Positions 47,543 to 57,911 of a DNA stretch of 64,000 nt are shown here, piece after piece (position 1 is the stretch's first letter; every line of letters begins with the position of its first letter). This DNA is from Brachionus plicatilis. Taxonomy: Eukaryota; Rotifera; Eurotatoria; Ploima; Brachionidae. The notes beneath the pieces are model-generated. The model made no database searches and was not told the origin of the DNA. It saw only the letters and a program-made list of their open reading frames with translations. The stretch is from contig QEOQ01000435.1 of the NCBI GenBank assembly GCA_010279815.1, positions 1 to 64,000 of the forward strand. The letters are read 5' to 3'. Made by a program: the position numbers and the translations under genes.

Positions 47543-48712
47543 TTATTCAAATGTTATTCTAAAAAATTTGTTTGATTTACTCAATGTCATAATTGTATTG
47601 TTGTTGTAAAAAAAAAGTGATGAAGAATTCAAGTTTGCTTTTTCACCCAATACATCATAACATTCACCGTTAAAATAAATTGATATTCCTTCTAGACCTT
47701 TGGTTGTAAATGTATATTCATCATACATCGATATACAATAAATTGATAAATTGATTGGATCTTCTATTGAACTTAAATGTACGATTGACAAGTCTTTATC
47801 AATATTATATATATTTATAATTGAATTATCACCAACACTTGCAAATTTAACTGGTAATTCTCTCAAACACACTTGTGTATCCAAAAAAGAAATATTATAT
47901 ACTCTTCTCTCATGTACACTAGATATTGTTTTTTCTGTTTGAATTTTTTCAAAATTGTACAATAAAATTAAATTTGTTGTTATTGTACCAAATAAACATA
48001 AAGAATCATTGATAGGTCTTAGACAATAAACATTGTTAATGGGATATACTTTTAAAATAACCAAATTAGTTGCATTTCTTATGTCAATTTTTGTTAAATC
48101 GCTAGCAACTAAAATATTTGAACTTGGTATATATTCAATACATGAAAGATGTGTTACCAACTTCTTTGTACACAAAACATTCAATAATATATGTTCTTCA
48201 ACATTGGCTATAATTTCGACCAAACGCAACTTTTTATCTTCACCTGTAGATACAAAAAGTATTTGATTGTCTCTAGTCAAATTTACAATATTGTATATTG
48301 ATCTATCGTGAAGATTAAAATTAAATATATGACCAATTCCGTCGGTTTGTTCTGTTGTTCTTGAAGCTATATTAATTGTTCCATTGTTCATTCCAAAAAT
48401 TGACAATGAATAATCAAGATTGGTAATACACCTATCAAGTGTTATCATACACACTGCTTTTGGTATTGATGGTAATGAGTAAAGAGTAGCTACACTGTCA
48501 AAATTAATTTTTGACACCAAATATGGATCTTGACAAGTCAAATTACCATTACATTTATTACAAACAAATATTTTTTTTTGTAAACAACACGACTTGTGTA
48601 CAATTAATTTACATTTACTACATGTAGCAAATGAAGATACAAAATTTTTTTTAAATTTGTTATTTTGTAGTGGCTCATTGTCTTTACACAAAAAACAAGA
48701 CAGAGAAGGCAT
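47543..48712 (-). CDS. Zinc-finger plus beta-propeller protein, 389 aa
   Basis: The N-terminal 60 residues carry four CxxC-type pairs (SCFLCKDNEP, TCSKCKLIVHKSCC, FVCNKCNGN), a PHD/RING-like cross-brace zinc module. The rest shows repeated beta blades (YNIVNLTRDNQILFVSTGEDK, VCLRELPVKFASVGDNSIIN, NLILLYNFEK) consistent with a degenerate WD40 propeller. It may be an adaptor or E3 component. Divergent from the glutaredoxin gene 59 bases away. Confidence 0.65.
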   Translation of the reverse strand: MPSLSCFLCKDNEPLQNNKFKKNFVSSFATCSKCKLIVHKSCCLQKKIFVCNKCNGNLTCQDPYLVSKINFDSVATLYSLPSIPKAVCMITLDRCITNLDYSLSIFGMNNGTINIASRTTEQTDGIGHIFNFNLHDRSIYNIVNLTRDNQILFVSTGEDKKLRLVEIIANVEEHILLNVLCTKKLVTHLSCIEYIPSSNILVASDLTKIDIRNATNLVILKVYPINNVYCLRPINDSLCLFGTITTNLILLYNFEKIQTEKTISSVHERRVYNISFLDTQVCLRELPVKFASVGDNSIINIYNIDKDLSIVHLSSIEDPINLSIYCISMYDEYTFTTKGLEGISIYFNGECYDVLGEKANLNSSSLFFYNNNTIMTLSKSNKFFRITFE

Positions 48713-48771
48713 GTTTAGTTTCTAAATAAAATATAATTTTATATCATTCTATTTATATATTACAAAATATA

Positions 48772-49077
48772 ATGTATTTTGTTTACGCAAAAAAAAACTG
48801 TGGTTACAGTATTAACGCAATAACATTACTAAATTCATTAAATTTACAGTTTAAAATTGAATGGATCGAAACACTAAATAGTTTGGTTGAATTTAAAAAT
48901 TTACAAAAAAAATTTAATCATTACACTTTTCCATTAATTGTATATAAACAAAAATCATCAATTAAATTTGTAGGAGGTTACAACGAATTGAATGAACTGT
49001 TACTATCAAACAAAAAAGCAATGGGAATACAACAAACTTCAAATTTATTACAAATTCATCAAATTACACTAACTTGA
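48772..49077 (+). CDS. Glutaredoxin-like protein, 101 aa
   Basis: Thioredoxin-fold signs: active site NCGYSINA with Cys10 and Ser in place of the second Cys, cis-proline YTFPLIVY near residue 60 and FVGGYNEL near residue 73. The CGYS site resembles monothiol (CGFS) glutaredoxins, but the length and gene order (directly before RNR large subunit) suggest it serves as an electron donor for RNR by a monothiol route. Iron-sulphur handling is the alternative. Confidence 0.8.
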   Translation: MYFVYAKKNCGYSINAITLLNSLNLQFKIEWIETLNSLVEFKNLQKKFNHYTFPLIVYKQKSSIKFVGGYNELNELLLSNKKAMGIQQTSNLLQIHQITLT

Positions 49078-49093
49078 TTTTTAATTAAAAAGG

Positions 49094-49101
49094 TATAAAT
49101 A
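49094..49101 (+). promoter_or_regulatory. TATA-like box of RNR large subunit
   Basis: TATAAATA 34 bases upstream of the ATG at 49136; this supports 49136 as the real start of the RNR gene. Confidence 0.5.
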
Positions 49102-49135
49102 TTAAAAAAAAAGAGTCAATATTATTTTAAAAAAA

Positions 49136-51051
49136 ATGAACAAAATAACAAATGATTATTACAATAATAAATTTGATGAAAAAAAGGTGGTCAATTACTT
49201 GTAAAGGAAATTATTAAAAAACAATCTTATAATGGAATTTTATCATTTCAAGATTATGTTAATTTTAATGTAAACTTAATAGGGAATAAAGATCCAACAT
49301 TAATTTCTCAAATATCAACATTTATACAATCATATCAAAATAATTTTGATTTGTCATTTCAAATATTTTCAGCATCAATTTTAATTTATGAAAAGTATCT
49401 TTGTAATGAATATGAAACACCGACCTTTATGGTAGCGCGTGTTTGTTTATATCTTTGTAATGGCAATTTTGAATTGTTTAAAGTAATGTTTGACCAAATG
49501 GTATCGAAAAATCTTTGGCTAAGTTCGTCTGTTATGTTCAATGCTGGACTAAAACTACAGTTAAGTTCTTGTTTTTTGACAAGTGTTTCAACAAAGGACC
49601 TTTTTAAAACCTGCAAATTCCTAAACGAAATCTCAAAAGATGGTGGTGGTGTATCTATTTGTATTAATGAAATGAACACTGAATGTTACAATAACAAATT
49701 GAATTTTTTACAAGCAACAATGAATCTTGATATGCAAAATAATAAACGTAAAGCGGTGCTTGCTTGTTATATAGACATTATAAATTACAAAATTGAAGAT
49801 TTTTTAAAAGCAAAACGATGGAATGGCTATGATTGTGGAGTTGCACGTGACATGATGTATGGATTGATGATTTGCGATTTTTTTTTTGATCTTGTCGAAC
49901 AAAAGCAAGATTTGTATTTGTTTGACTTGAGTAAACACAATGAATTGTGTAAATTGTATGGTAAAGAATTAAAAGAAAAATATGATGAATTGATTCAAAA
50001 AAAATGTTTTGTCAAAAAAATTAATGCATATAAACTGAGTGAATTTATTGTTTCATGTATGAAAGAATGTGGTAATCCATATATATTGTTAAAAGACAAT
50101 ATCAATAGATCAAATATGCAAAATATGGGTATTATAGTTAGTTCAAATTTGTGTACCGAAATTGTTCAATATCATGATGAAAATGAATTTGCGGTTTGTA
50201 ATCTTGGTGCCATAAATTTGGCAAACATGTATAATGAAAAAACAGGAGAATTTGATTGGTCAAAACTTTGTAATACTGTTGACATTGCAATACAAACACT
50301 AAATCAAATTACAAATGTGACCGTATCAAATGTTGAAGAGGCAAATGTTGGTAATAGACGACAAAGAGCTATAGGATTAGGTGTTTGTGGTTTTGCTGAT
50401 CTGTTACAACAATTAAACTTGGACCATGATTGTTCATTCAAAACTAGAAAGTTTAATCAAAAATTATTTTTTGAAATTTATATGCAAGCTGTTTTGTCAT
50501 CATTGAATTATAAAAAAAAATTTCCCAGTTGTAAAGTTGATCAATGTTGTAAATATTCTCAAGGTATTTTACATTTTGATTTTTTTACAAGTGACAAATT
50601 TACTCGAGAGTTTTTGAACGAACATGTAACAAGAATAGACGAGTTGCGTCAAAAACTAATTTATAACAAAGGTATTGCGAATACTTTGTTGATAGCATTA
50701 ATGCCAACTGCTACATTATCAAATATATTAAATGTTTCTGAATCATTTTTACCTCGTATAAATTCTTCAATGACAAAAACAAAAAAATCAGGAACATATG
50801 TTGTTAAAAATCCATATGGTAATGTTAAAGCATTAAAAGAATTAAATTATGATGATATTGTTCAATTGTCAATTGATAGACAGCCATTTATTGATCAATC
50901 ACAATCGTTAAATTTACACTATGGTTCTGAATTTAATGTTGAAAAATTTGTTATGCTTCGAAAATTAAAAACAGGATCATATTATTTTAACAATACAAGT
51001 GGAAATAATAATGTGCAAATCGATAAAGAATGTTTATCTTGTACCTTGTAA
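49136..51051 (+). CDS. Ribonucleotide reductase large subunit, short form, with an N-terminal frame change
   Basis: The frame from ATG 49136 stops at 49204, while the long frame is open from 49180; both meet at the A run 49179-49185, where one extra A would join them (about 638 codons). Class I features: LSSCFLTSV (first redox Cys), MGIIVSSNLCTEI (Asn, Cys, Glu of the active site), FAVCNLGAINL (second redox Cys), ALMPTATLSNIL, DRQPFIDQSQSLN, TGSYYFNN (radical-transfer Tyr pair) and a C-terminal CLSC. The usual ATP-cone is missing, so overall allosteric activity control is probably absent. It reduces ribonucleotides with the RNR2 encoded at 37236-39315; glutaredoxin lies just upstream. Confidence 0.9.
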
Positions 51052-51104
51052 ATTTTGGTTTAGTTTAATAAAATATTTTTTAAAAAATAAATTTACAATT
51101 CAAT

Positions 51105-52424
51105 ATGTTATTTACACATTTAAATTTTCCTTTTAGTATTACTCAATTATATCCACCTTTTGACAATGGTGATTTAAATTCTCTGTTTGAATCGAGCACC
51201 AAAACATTGAATTACTCTTATAATTCAAATAACAGGTATTATTGTAATTCCATATGTGAATTTCAATTTAAAGCACCAGAAAATAATACAACACAGCTTA
51301 AAATTACAAAAATTGGTGCTTCATGTTCAGAACCAATTGATCAAGATGTAATAAATTCTATAGGTGTTGAATTTGATACATATGGGTTTAGGGTAAACTT
51401 TAAGTTAAATCAATTGTATGAAAATATGTTTAAAAATCAAGAAGAAAATTATAGTATATATGAAAATAATGAATTTATGATATATAATAATTCTTGGGAT
51501 AGATTTCTTAGAGAGATAGAACAAAGTGTATATTCAAGTCGTTTAGATTTTCGATTTGGAAAAAAACAATTATTTTTCGATGAACAATATGGACCATTAA
51601 GCTTTTCTGAATTTAAAATTCAAATATATTCTGATAATCCAGTTAATTTTGAATTGAAGAAATTAAAATTCCATTTTGAAGGTGATTTGATACATTCTAA
51701 TCCCAAACAATTAACACACATTGTTATTAAAGAGTTATTAAATAAGTCTAATAATTTGGACATTATTTCAAATATTTATTCAGGCTATTTAAAACAACCA
51801 TTCGATGGAATCGGATTTAACAAATATATTTTAATACATCTTATTACTTTAAAGTCTAATTTATTATATAATTATTTTACCAAAACAAAATCTTCAACAC
51901 AAAAATTATTTGAAACCTTAAAAAAACATTATATAAAATTTCCAGAATTACAATATTACAAATTATTTGAAAAATGTATGAAATTAATTACTATTTCAAA
52001 AAGTACTTTTAAATGTTTGATGGAGACAACAAAACATATATTTTTAAAAAATAATGATGAATTTGCAATTATTGCTCAGTATAACAGGGAATCAATTTTA
52101 ATTGAGTTGCATAAATTAACAAAACTAATAACATTACCCTCTGAATTACTAAATAAAGATGTTATTGAAGGACGAATAGTTGAAGATTATTTTAATTATT
52201 ATATTTTTAGCACAATTAAAAAAAAAATTAAAATAGTAAGAAAAGATCATTTCATTGAATTTGTAAAAAAAAAAAAGTATATAAGTGTTGATGATGATGA
52301 TGCTGCAGATGTTGTAGTTTTTCCAACAAATATTCAATCAAATTATAATTTTAACATCATTAACCACAACAATATAATAGACAATTTTGATTGGAATCAA
52401 CTTTATTTTTTTTACACACATTGA
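51105..52424 (+). CDS. Unknown protein, 439 aa
   Basis: The first 210 residues look beta-rich (YYCNSICEFQFKAPENN, FDTYGFRVNFKLNQLY, LSFSEFKIQIYSDNPVNFELKKLKFHFEGDL); the remainder is helical and Lys-rich, with an Asp run (VDDDDAADVV) near residue 400. No family recognised; a structural protein is possible. ATG 51105 follows the RNR gene by 53 bases. Confidence 0.7.
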   Translation: MLFTHLNFPFSITQLYPPFDNGDLNSLFESSTKTLNYSYNSNNRYYCNSICEFQFKAPENNTTQLKITKIGASCSEPIDQDVINSIGVEFDTYGFRVNFKLNQLYENMFKNQEENYSIYENNEFMIYNNSWDRFLREIEQSVYSSRLDFRFGKKQLFFDEQYGPLSFSEFKIQIYSDNPVNFELKKLKFHFEGDLIHSNPKQLTHIVIKELLNKSNNLDIISNIYSGYLKQPFDGIGFNKYILIHLITLKSNLLYNYFTKTKSSTQKLFETLKKHYIKFPELQYYKLFEKCMKLITISKSTFKCLMETTKHIFLKNNDEFAIIAQYNRESILIELHKLTKLITLPSELLNKDVIEGRIVEDYFNYYIFSTIKKKIKIVRKDHFIEFVKKKKYISVDDDDAADVVVFPTNIQSNYNFNIINHNNIIDNFDWNQLYFFYTH

Positions 52425-52447
52425 ATAATCAAAGCAATATTTTAACC

Positions 52448-53230
52448 ATGTTGGATAAAAAAAAAATAATGTTAGTTGATTCTTCATCAAAAATTGTATT
52501 TGAACATCCAATTGATCCTAATTATTTAAATTTGACTTTTAGTAAAGATAAAATTGTATTTGTCTCATACAACGATGAATTACATTTAATTTCAATTAGT
52601 TATATTGATGTTGAATCCAAGACTTTTGAGAATAATGTCTTTACTATTAACATGAATAATATTACAATTCAAAATTATGATGATCGTGGAGAAATAATAA
52701 GTAATGGACCAATTAATATTAATAATGAAGAATCTTTTTTTTTAAGATTTTCAAATTGTTGTACATTTATTGACTACAATACCAACAAGTTCGTATTATT
52801 ATTAGAGTGTTATATACGTTTAAATATATACAATTCTATTAGGGGTGTATTGTTAATATTTGAAAATTTTAAACAGGTTGCATCTAAACTTTTGTTTACT
52901 CCACACGATGATGATGATATGAATACTGATCGGAAAAAAGTATCATTTTTGAAACAATGTGAAAATAAAAAATTGCACATTAAATTTGGATCTTTATACT
53001 ATTTGTTGAATTTAACAAACAATGAACTGGTTAGATTATATAAAAATGATTCTTATACAATATTAGAAGAATTAGATTCAAACATTTTGGTTCATGTGGA
53101 CAAGGATTATAAAAGTAGAAATTATAATTTAATGTTAATAGGAACATATGATGGACTTCTCACATATATTTTTGAAAATAAAATGTATTCATATAGTTCC
53201 AAATTTACAAACCAAATTAAATTGGAATAG
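52448..53230 (+). CDS. Beta-propeller-like protein (P type), 260 aa
   Basis: ATG at 52448 (MLDKKKIMLVD) lies after the preceding stop and is preferred over an internal TTG. Short repeated strands (DKIVFVSYNDELHLISISYIDV, VLLLECYIRLNIYNSIRGVLLIF, LMLIGTYDGLLTYIFENKMY) suggest a small propeller. A degraded copy of its 3' third is at 57912-58166. Function unknown. Confidence 0.6.
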   Translation: MLDKKKIMLVDSSSKIVFEHPIDPNYLNLTFSKDKIVFVSYNDELHLISISYIDVESKTFENNVFTINMNNITIQNYDDRGEIISNGPININNEESFFLRFSNCCTFIDYNTNKFVLLLECYIRLNIYNSIRGVLLIFENFKQVASKLLFTPHDDDDMNTDRKKVSFLKQCENKKLHIKFGSLYYLLNLTNNELVRLYKNDSYTILEELDSNILVHVDKDYKSRNYNLMLIGTYDGLLTYIFENKMYSYSSKFTNQIKLE

Positions 53231-53270
53231 ATTTTTTTTTTATTTTCGGATTTTTTTGATATAAAACTAA

Positions 53271-53368
53271 AGATGGTGATTTGGTGTATAAGAAGAGAAA
53301 GAACTAAAAAAAAAATATTATACAATAAAAACTTTATAAATGTTATAATTTGTAACAACTAGTATATC
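53271..53368. repeat. Segment duplicated at 56590-56694, with a relic 3' end
   Basis: The intergenic segment from ATGGTG to AACAACTAGTATAT is nearly the same as 56590-56694. On the minus strand it still encodes the last dozen or so codons of the 56645 gene (pattern ending NIYKVFI), here without the rest of the gene. It is the remnant of a lost paralogue. The stretch up to 53508 carries no other supported gene. Confidence 0.7.
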
Positions 53369-53508
53369 GTTCATTAAACAATATTCTATCATTTCTCCAC
53401 ACACACATTAGAGTTTCTTCATTGGTTTGTAAATTGAGTTTATATTTACTCTCAGACAAAAATATGATTGTATAAAAATTATTTGTGTAAAAAAAAGAAC
53501 AAAATAAA

Positions 53509-54075
53509 TTAAAAATTCCAAATCTTGATTGTTTTATCATGACTACCACTTGCCAAAGTATTTTGATCAATCAATTGAAGACATGTAATCCAATCAGTAT
53601 GTCCATTCAATGTACTGACACACTTGTTATTTTGTAAATCCCAAATTTTAATTGAATTGTCATAACTACCACTTGCCAAAGTTTTTTTATCAATTAATTG
53701 AAGACATGTAATACAATCAGTATGTCCATTCAATGTACTGATACACTTGTTAGCGGTTAGATCCCAAATTTTAATTGAATTGTCAACACTACCACTTGCA
53801 AATGTTTTTTGATCAATTACTTCTAAAGATATAACCAAATCAGTATGACCATTTAAAGTGAATATATGTTTAAATTCAAATGTTCGTGAATTACTATCAT
53901 CCAATAGAGAATCTGTGACGTCGTCAAATTTATTTATAATCTTTTCACATGGTAGATCAATTATTGAATAATTACAATATTTTTTACTCTTATTTAACAC
54001 TGATTGTGTTAGTTTTACTAGATCAACACTGTAAATATTATCATTATCATGTGTATCAATTAAAATTCTTTTCAT
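53509..54075 (-). CDS. Short WD40 protein with shared N-terminal domain, 188 aa
   Basis: It has the complete N-terminal domain (ILIDTHDNDNIYSVDLVKL, CNYSIIDLP) and the family's final KIWNF, but only three WD40 blades (NGHTDLVISLEV, NGHTDCITCLQL, NGHTDWITCLQL) instead of seven. Internal deletion of four blades by unequal recombination is the likely cause. Three blades cannot close a propeller alone, so it would have to assemble with others or be non-functional. A TATAAATA box is at 54109-54116. Confidence 0.85.
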   Translation of the reverse strand: MKRILIDTHDNDNIYSVDLVKLTQSVLNKSKKYCNYSIIDLPCEKIINKFDDVTDSLLDDSNSRTFEFKHIFTLNGHTDLVISLEVIDQKTFASGSVDNSIKIWDLTANKCISTLNGHTDCITCLQLIDKKTLASGSYDNSIKIWDLQNNKCVSTLNGHTDWITCLQLIDQNTLASGSHDKTIKIWNF

Positions 54076-54108
54076 TTTTTTATTAAATTTTATTAAAAAA
54101 TCGCTCTA

Positions 54109-54116
54109 TATTTATA
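54109..54116 (-). promoter_or_regulatory. TATA-like box of the short WD40 gene
   Basis: TATAAATA on the minus strand, 33 bases upstream of the ATG at 54075. The same spacing and leader occur before the next two WD40 genes. Confidence 0.6.
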
Positions 54117-54134
54117 CACAATAACATTTATAAT

Positions 54135-55202
54135 TTAAAAATTCCAAATCTTGAAGGTACTATCATAATTACAACAACTTGTCAAAATATTTTGATCAAT
54201 TACTTGAAGTGCATTAATCCAGTTACCATGTCCACAATGGGTTTTAATACACTTGTTATTTTGTAAATCCCATATCTTGATTTCACCCCACCCATTACCA
54301 CTTGCCATATATCTTTGATTAATCGTTTGAATACAATTGACAGAATATGAATCTTCAAGTGTACATAGACACTTGTTAGTTTTTAAATCCCAAATTTTAA
54401 TTGTTTTGTCACAACTACCACTTGCCAAAGTATTTTGATCAATCAATTGAAGACATATAATCCAATTGTTATGTCCTTTTAACATACTAATACACTTGTT
54501 AGTGGTTAGATCCCAAATCTTGACCGTTTTGTCGTCACTACCACTTGCCAGAGTATTCTGATCAATCAATTGAAGACATTTAATCCAATCGGTATGTCCC
54601 TTTAGATTACTAATGCAACTGTTAGTTTTCAAATCCCAAATTTTGATTATCTTATCTCTACCACCATTTGCCAGAGTATTCAAATCAATCATTTGAAGAC
54701 ATTTAAACCAATAAGAATGAGTATCCAGTGTAGTAGTACACTTGTTAGTTTTCAAATCCCAAATTTTAATTGTATTATCTAAACTACCACTTGCCAATGT
54801 ATTTTGATCAATCATTTCAAGAGACATAACACCACGGTTTGTATTGTTATCTAATGTACTAATACACTTGTTTGTTTTCAAATCCCAAATTTTAATTGTA
54901 CGATCATCACTACCGCTTGCCAATGTTTTTTGATCAATTAGTTGTAGACATTTGACATAATCAGTATGACCTTTAAGAGTGACTATATGATTAAATTCAA
55001 ATGTTCGTGAATTAATATCATCCAATATAGAATCTGTGACGTCGTCAAATTTATTTATAATCTTTTCACTTCCACATGGTAGATCGACTATTGAATATTT
55101 AGAATATTTCTTACTTTTATTTAACACTGATTGTGTTAGTTTTACTAGATCAACACTGTAAATATTATCATTAACATGCGTATCAATTAAAATTCTTTTC
55201 AT
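54135..55202 (-). CDS. WD40 protein, seven blades, 355 aa
   Basis: ATG at 55202 (MKRILID) matches the paralogues and is preferred to an upstream frame extension. The N-terminal domain (YSVDLVKLTQSVLNKSKKY, FDDVTDSILDD) is followed by seven blades with GH...LASGS...IKIWDL signatures. Nearly identical to the N-terminal half of the 53509 gene, indicating recent tandem duplication. Confidence 0.88.
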   Translation of the reverse strand: MKRILIDTHVNDNIYSVDLVKLTQSVLNKSKKYSKYSIVDLPCGSEKIINKFDDVTDSILDDINSRTFEFNHIVTLKGHTDYVKCLQLIDQKTLASGSDDRTIKIWDLKTNKCISTLDNNTNRGVMSLEMIDQNTLASGSLDNTIKIWDLKTNKCTTTLDTHSYWFKCLQMIDLNTLANGGRDKIIKIWDLKTNSCISNLKGHTDWIKCLQLIDQNTLASGSDDKTVKIWDLTTNKCISMLKGHNNWIICLQLIDQNTLASGSCDKTIKIWDLKTNKCLCTLEDSYSVNCIQTINQRYMASGNGWGEIKIWDLQNNKCIKTHCGHGNWINALQVIDQNILTSCCNYDSTFKIWNF

Positions 55203-55240
55203 TTTTTTATTAAATTTTATTTTTAAAAAAACCCATTCTA

Positions 55241-55248
55241 TATTTATA
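55241..55248 (-). promoter_or_regulatory. TATA-like box
   Basis: TATAAATA on the minus strand, 38 bases upstream of the ATG at 55202. Confidence 0.6.
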
Positions 55249-55285
55249 ACAAACACACATCATCAAAAAATAAATAAAATTCTAT

Positions 55286-56353
55286 TTAAAAATTCCAAAT
55301 CTTGATTTTTTTATCATCAGCAGCACTTGCCAGCGTACAATTATCAATTAATAATAATGTGGTAATTGGACCAAGTTCATGTGCATTAAATGATTTGATA
55401 TACTTGCATTCTTGTAGATCCCAAATATCAATCTTTCCAAAACTTGTACCACTTGCCAAATATCTTGAACTAATTAATTGAAAACACCAAGTATGAAAAT
55501 TTGCCGTAAGAATACATGTGCATTTGTTAGTTTTCAAATCCCAAATCTTTAGTTCATCTAAACTACAACTTGCCAAAGTATTTTGATCGATCCTCTGAAT
55601 ACAACCAATATAGTTTACATGTCCTTCTAAAGTACTAGTACACGTATTAGTATTCAGGTCCCAAATTTTGATTTTTCCATTAAAACAACCACATGCTAAA
55701 GTATATTGATCAACCAATTCCAAATGTTCTACTCCGTGTTCATGCTCAAAAGTATAAACACACTCTTTGGTTTGTAAATTCCAAATTTTAATTGATCCAT
55801 CTTTACTAGCACTTGCAAGAGTATTTTGATCAATTAATTGAAGACACTCGACATCGTTTGTATGCCCTTTTAATACATTAGTACACTTATTACTTTTTAG
55901 ATCCCAAATCTTGATTAATTGGTCATTACCACAACTAACTAATGTATTTTTATCGATTAATTTAATACATTTAATCCATTTATCATGACCGTTTATAGTA
56001 TTTGTACATTTGGCACTTTTTAGATCCCAAATTTTAATTGTACAATCATCACTACAACTAACTAATGTATTTTTATCAATTAATTCTAGCTTTCTTATCC
56101 TATCATTATGACCATTAAGAGTACTTTTATGTTTAAGATCAAACGTTTGAAAAGTACTTTCGTTTATAATATTATCTGTTACATCATCAAATTTATCGAT
56201 AATTTTTCCCAATTTACTTGGTAAATCAACTACTGAATAATTGCAAAATTTCTTTGATTTACTCAACACTGATGTTGTTATTTTTGTTAAATCTACTCTA
56301 TAAACATTTGTATCGTTACAATCATCATTAACAATTAACAAACTTCGTTTCAT
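55286..56353 (-). CDS. WD40 protein, seven blades, 355 aa
   Basis: ATG at 56353 (MKRSLLIVND) fits the family start. The N-terminal domain (YRVDLTKITTSVLSKSKKF, CNYSVVDLP) is closest to the isolated member at 31781. Seven more diverged blades follow, ending IKIWNF. Third gene of a tandem array on the minus strand. Confidence 0.88.
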   Translation of the reverse strand: MKRSLLIVNDDCNDTNVYRVDLTKITTSVLSKSKKFCNYSVVDLPSKLGKIIDKFDDVTDNIINESTFQTFDLKHKSTLNGHNDRIRKLELIDKNTLVSCSDDCTIKIWDLKSAKCTNTINGHDKWIKCIKLIDKNTLVSCGNDQLIKIWDLKSNKCTNVLKGHTNDVECLQLIDQNTLASASKDGSIKIWNLQTKECVYTFEHEHGVEHLELVDQYTLACGCFNGKIKIWDLNTNTCTSTLEGHVNYIGCIQRIDQNTLASCSLDELKIWDLKTNKCTCILTANFHTWCFQLISSRYLASGTSFGKIDIWDLQECKYIKSFNAHELGPITTLLLIDNCTLASAADDKKIKIWNF

Positions 56354-56391
56354 TTTATTCAAAGTAATAAAAAAAAAAAAAAATCAAATTA

Positions 56392-56399
56392 TATTTATA
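56392..56399 (-). promoter_or_regulatory. TATA-like box
   Basis: TATAAATA on the minus strand, 38 bases upstream of the ATG at 56353. The stretch 56400-56589 holds nothing else I can support. Confidence 0.55.
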
Positions 56400-56644
56400 C
56401 ACAAGCACAGCCAACTACCGATTGCTTGATAGTTTGGAATGTGTGTAAAATTTTTTATTGTGTTACTAAAGTTTGTGTTTAACATTCACATTTTACATGT
56501 CATTAAATAAACTAATTATAAAACAAACATTTTTAAAACTATTTTTCCAAAAATTAAAATTATGTTTTACTGGTAAAAAATTTAATATAGAATGAAAAAT
56601 GGTGGTTTGGTGGTATATGATGAGAAAGAACTGAAAAAAAAATA

Positions 56645-57847
56645 TTATGCAATAAAAACTTTATAAATGTTAAAATTTGTAACAACTAGTATATTATTGT
56701 CAGATAAATAATGCAAATCAATTGCAATTTCATGTTCAGTGCCAAATGTTATTGTTTTTACAACATATCTTGAAATTGCTTGATCATTTGGTCCATACAT
56801 TAGTTTAGCGTCATAAACATGTAATTTATTATAATATCGATTGGCACCAACTAGATGATTATTACTAAGTCTGATCAACATTGACAACTCTTTGGCATAA
56901 AGGGTACGCCATCTATAGTTACGATATCTGCGCCGTACATCTAATGTACACCAAAACCTAGTAAGGTTTTGTCTAAGACCATGTATTTGAAGTTTACCAT
57001 CGTGTGTTAGATTTAAAATTGTGTCATTTCCATGAAAATTAGGATTAATATGTATAAACAAATTGAGTGTTGTCAAATCAGTAACTTTTTCGACTAACAT
57101 TATCCGAATTTCTGCTTCGGATACTTGAGCTGCTGGTGCAGATCCTGTAATTAAATTACAAACATAAAAGTTTGATTTGGCTGTACCACAATAAATATTA
57201 TGATTATACTTCTGAATACTTGTTATTGGATACTCGGATAATTTTAACGAGTCGATCATTTTACAAGTCTCAATGTTGAACAAATTTAAAAATCCCTTGT
57301 CATCACCAGACACAAAAAAATTGTCAATTTGCCAAAACTCCATTGTTACCAATCCATGGGTTGAATTTGATGTAGATTGGACAATAGGCTCAACTGTTTC
57401 AATAGTTAGCTCACCACTACCACCATTAGAATAAAGTTTAGCATCAGGTTGGCCAATGATGTAATCAAGTTCTGCTTTTATCGTTTGTTCGATCCTAAAC
57501 CATTTTTTCGGTCGATACAAACGTAACAATTTTAACCAAACCAATTCGTTTACAAGACACATACAAGTCGTTGTATTGATACATAACCGGAACATTTTTG
57601 ACGATTCATTTAGCCTATTGAATAGTAATACATTTTGGTCATTGGCAATAAACAATTGCTCACCACTTTGGTTGTTTTGAATTGAACAAACATTACAAAA
57701 ATTTGTTGTTAAAAGTTTGTGACTACTGTAATCATTGTCCAAAAGACAATAGAAACAAATATTCCCATTTAATTTACAAACGACAATTGAATTGTCTGAT
57801 TCAATTACTTTTACAATTGTAATTTTGCTATCAGATGTATAAATCAT
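56645..57847 (-). CDS. Beta-propeller protein (Q type), 400 aa
   Basis: ATG at 57847 (MIYTSDSKITIVKV) is preferred; the frame extends upstream into a low-complexity, relic-containing region. Blade-like units include NSIVVCKLNGNICFYCLL, FFVSGDDKGFLNLFNIETC, NHNIYCGTAKSNFYVCNLI and HVYDAKLMYGPNDQAI. Composition is less AT-rich than most neighbours, with TARRRYRNYRWR-like Arg-rich stretch near residue 310. Function unknown; it belongs to the P/Q propeller array. Confidence 0.65.
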   Translation of the reverse strand: MIYTSDSKITIVKVIESDNSIVVCKLNGNICFYCLLDNDYSSHKLLTTNFCNVCSIQNNQSGEQLFIANDQNVLLFNRLNESSKMFRLCINTTTCMCLVNELVWLKLLRLYRPKKWFRIEQTIKAELDYIIGQPDAKLYSNGGSGELTIETVEPIVQSTSNSTHGLVTMEFWQIDNFFVSGDDKGFLNLFNIETCKMIDSLKLSEYPITSIQKYNHNIYCGTAKSNFYVCNLITGSAPAAQVSEAEIRIMLVEKVTDLTTLNLFIHINPNFHGNDTILNLTHDGKLQIHGLRQNLTRFWCTLDVRRRYRNYRWRTLYAKELSMLIRLSNNHLVGANRYYNKLHVYDAKLMYGPNDQAISRYVVKTITFGTEHEIAIDLHYLSDNNILVVTNFNIYKVFIA

Positions 57848-57911
57848 AATAATAATTGGGATTACATTAAAACAACTCTTATTTATATTGTAACTACAAA
57901 TCTTGTGTTTG

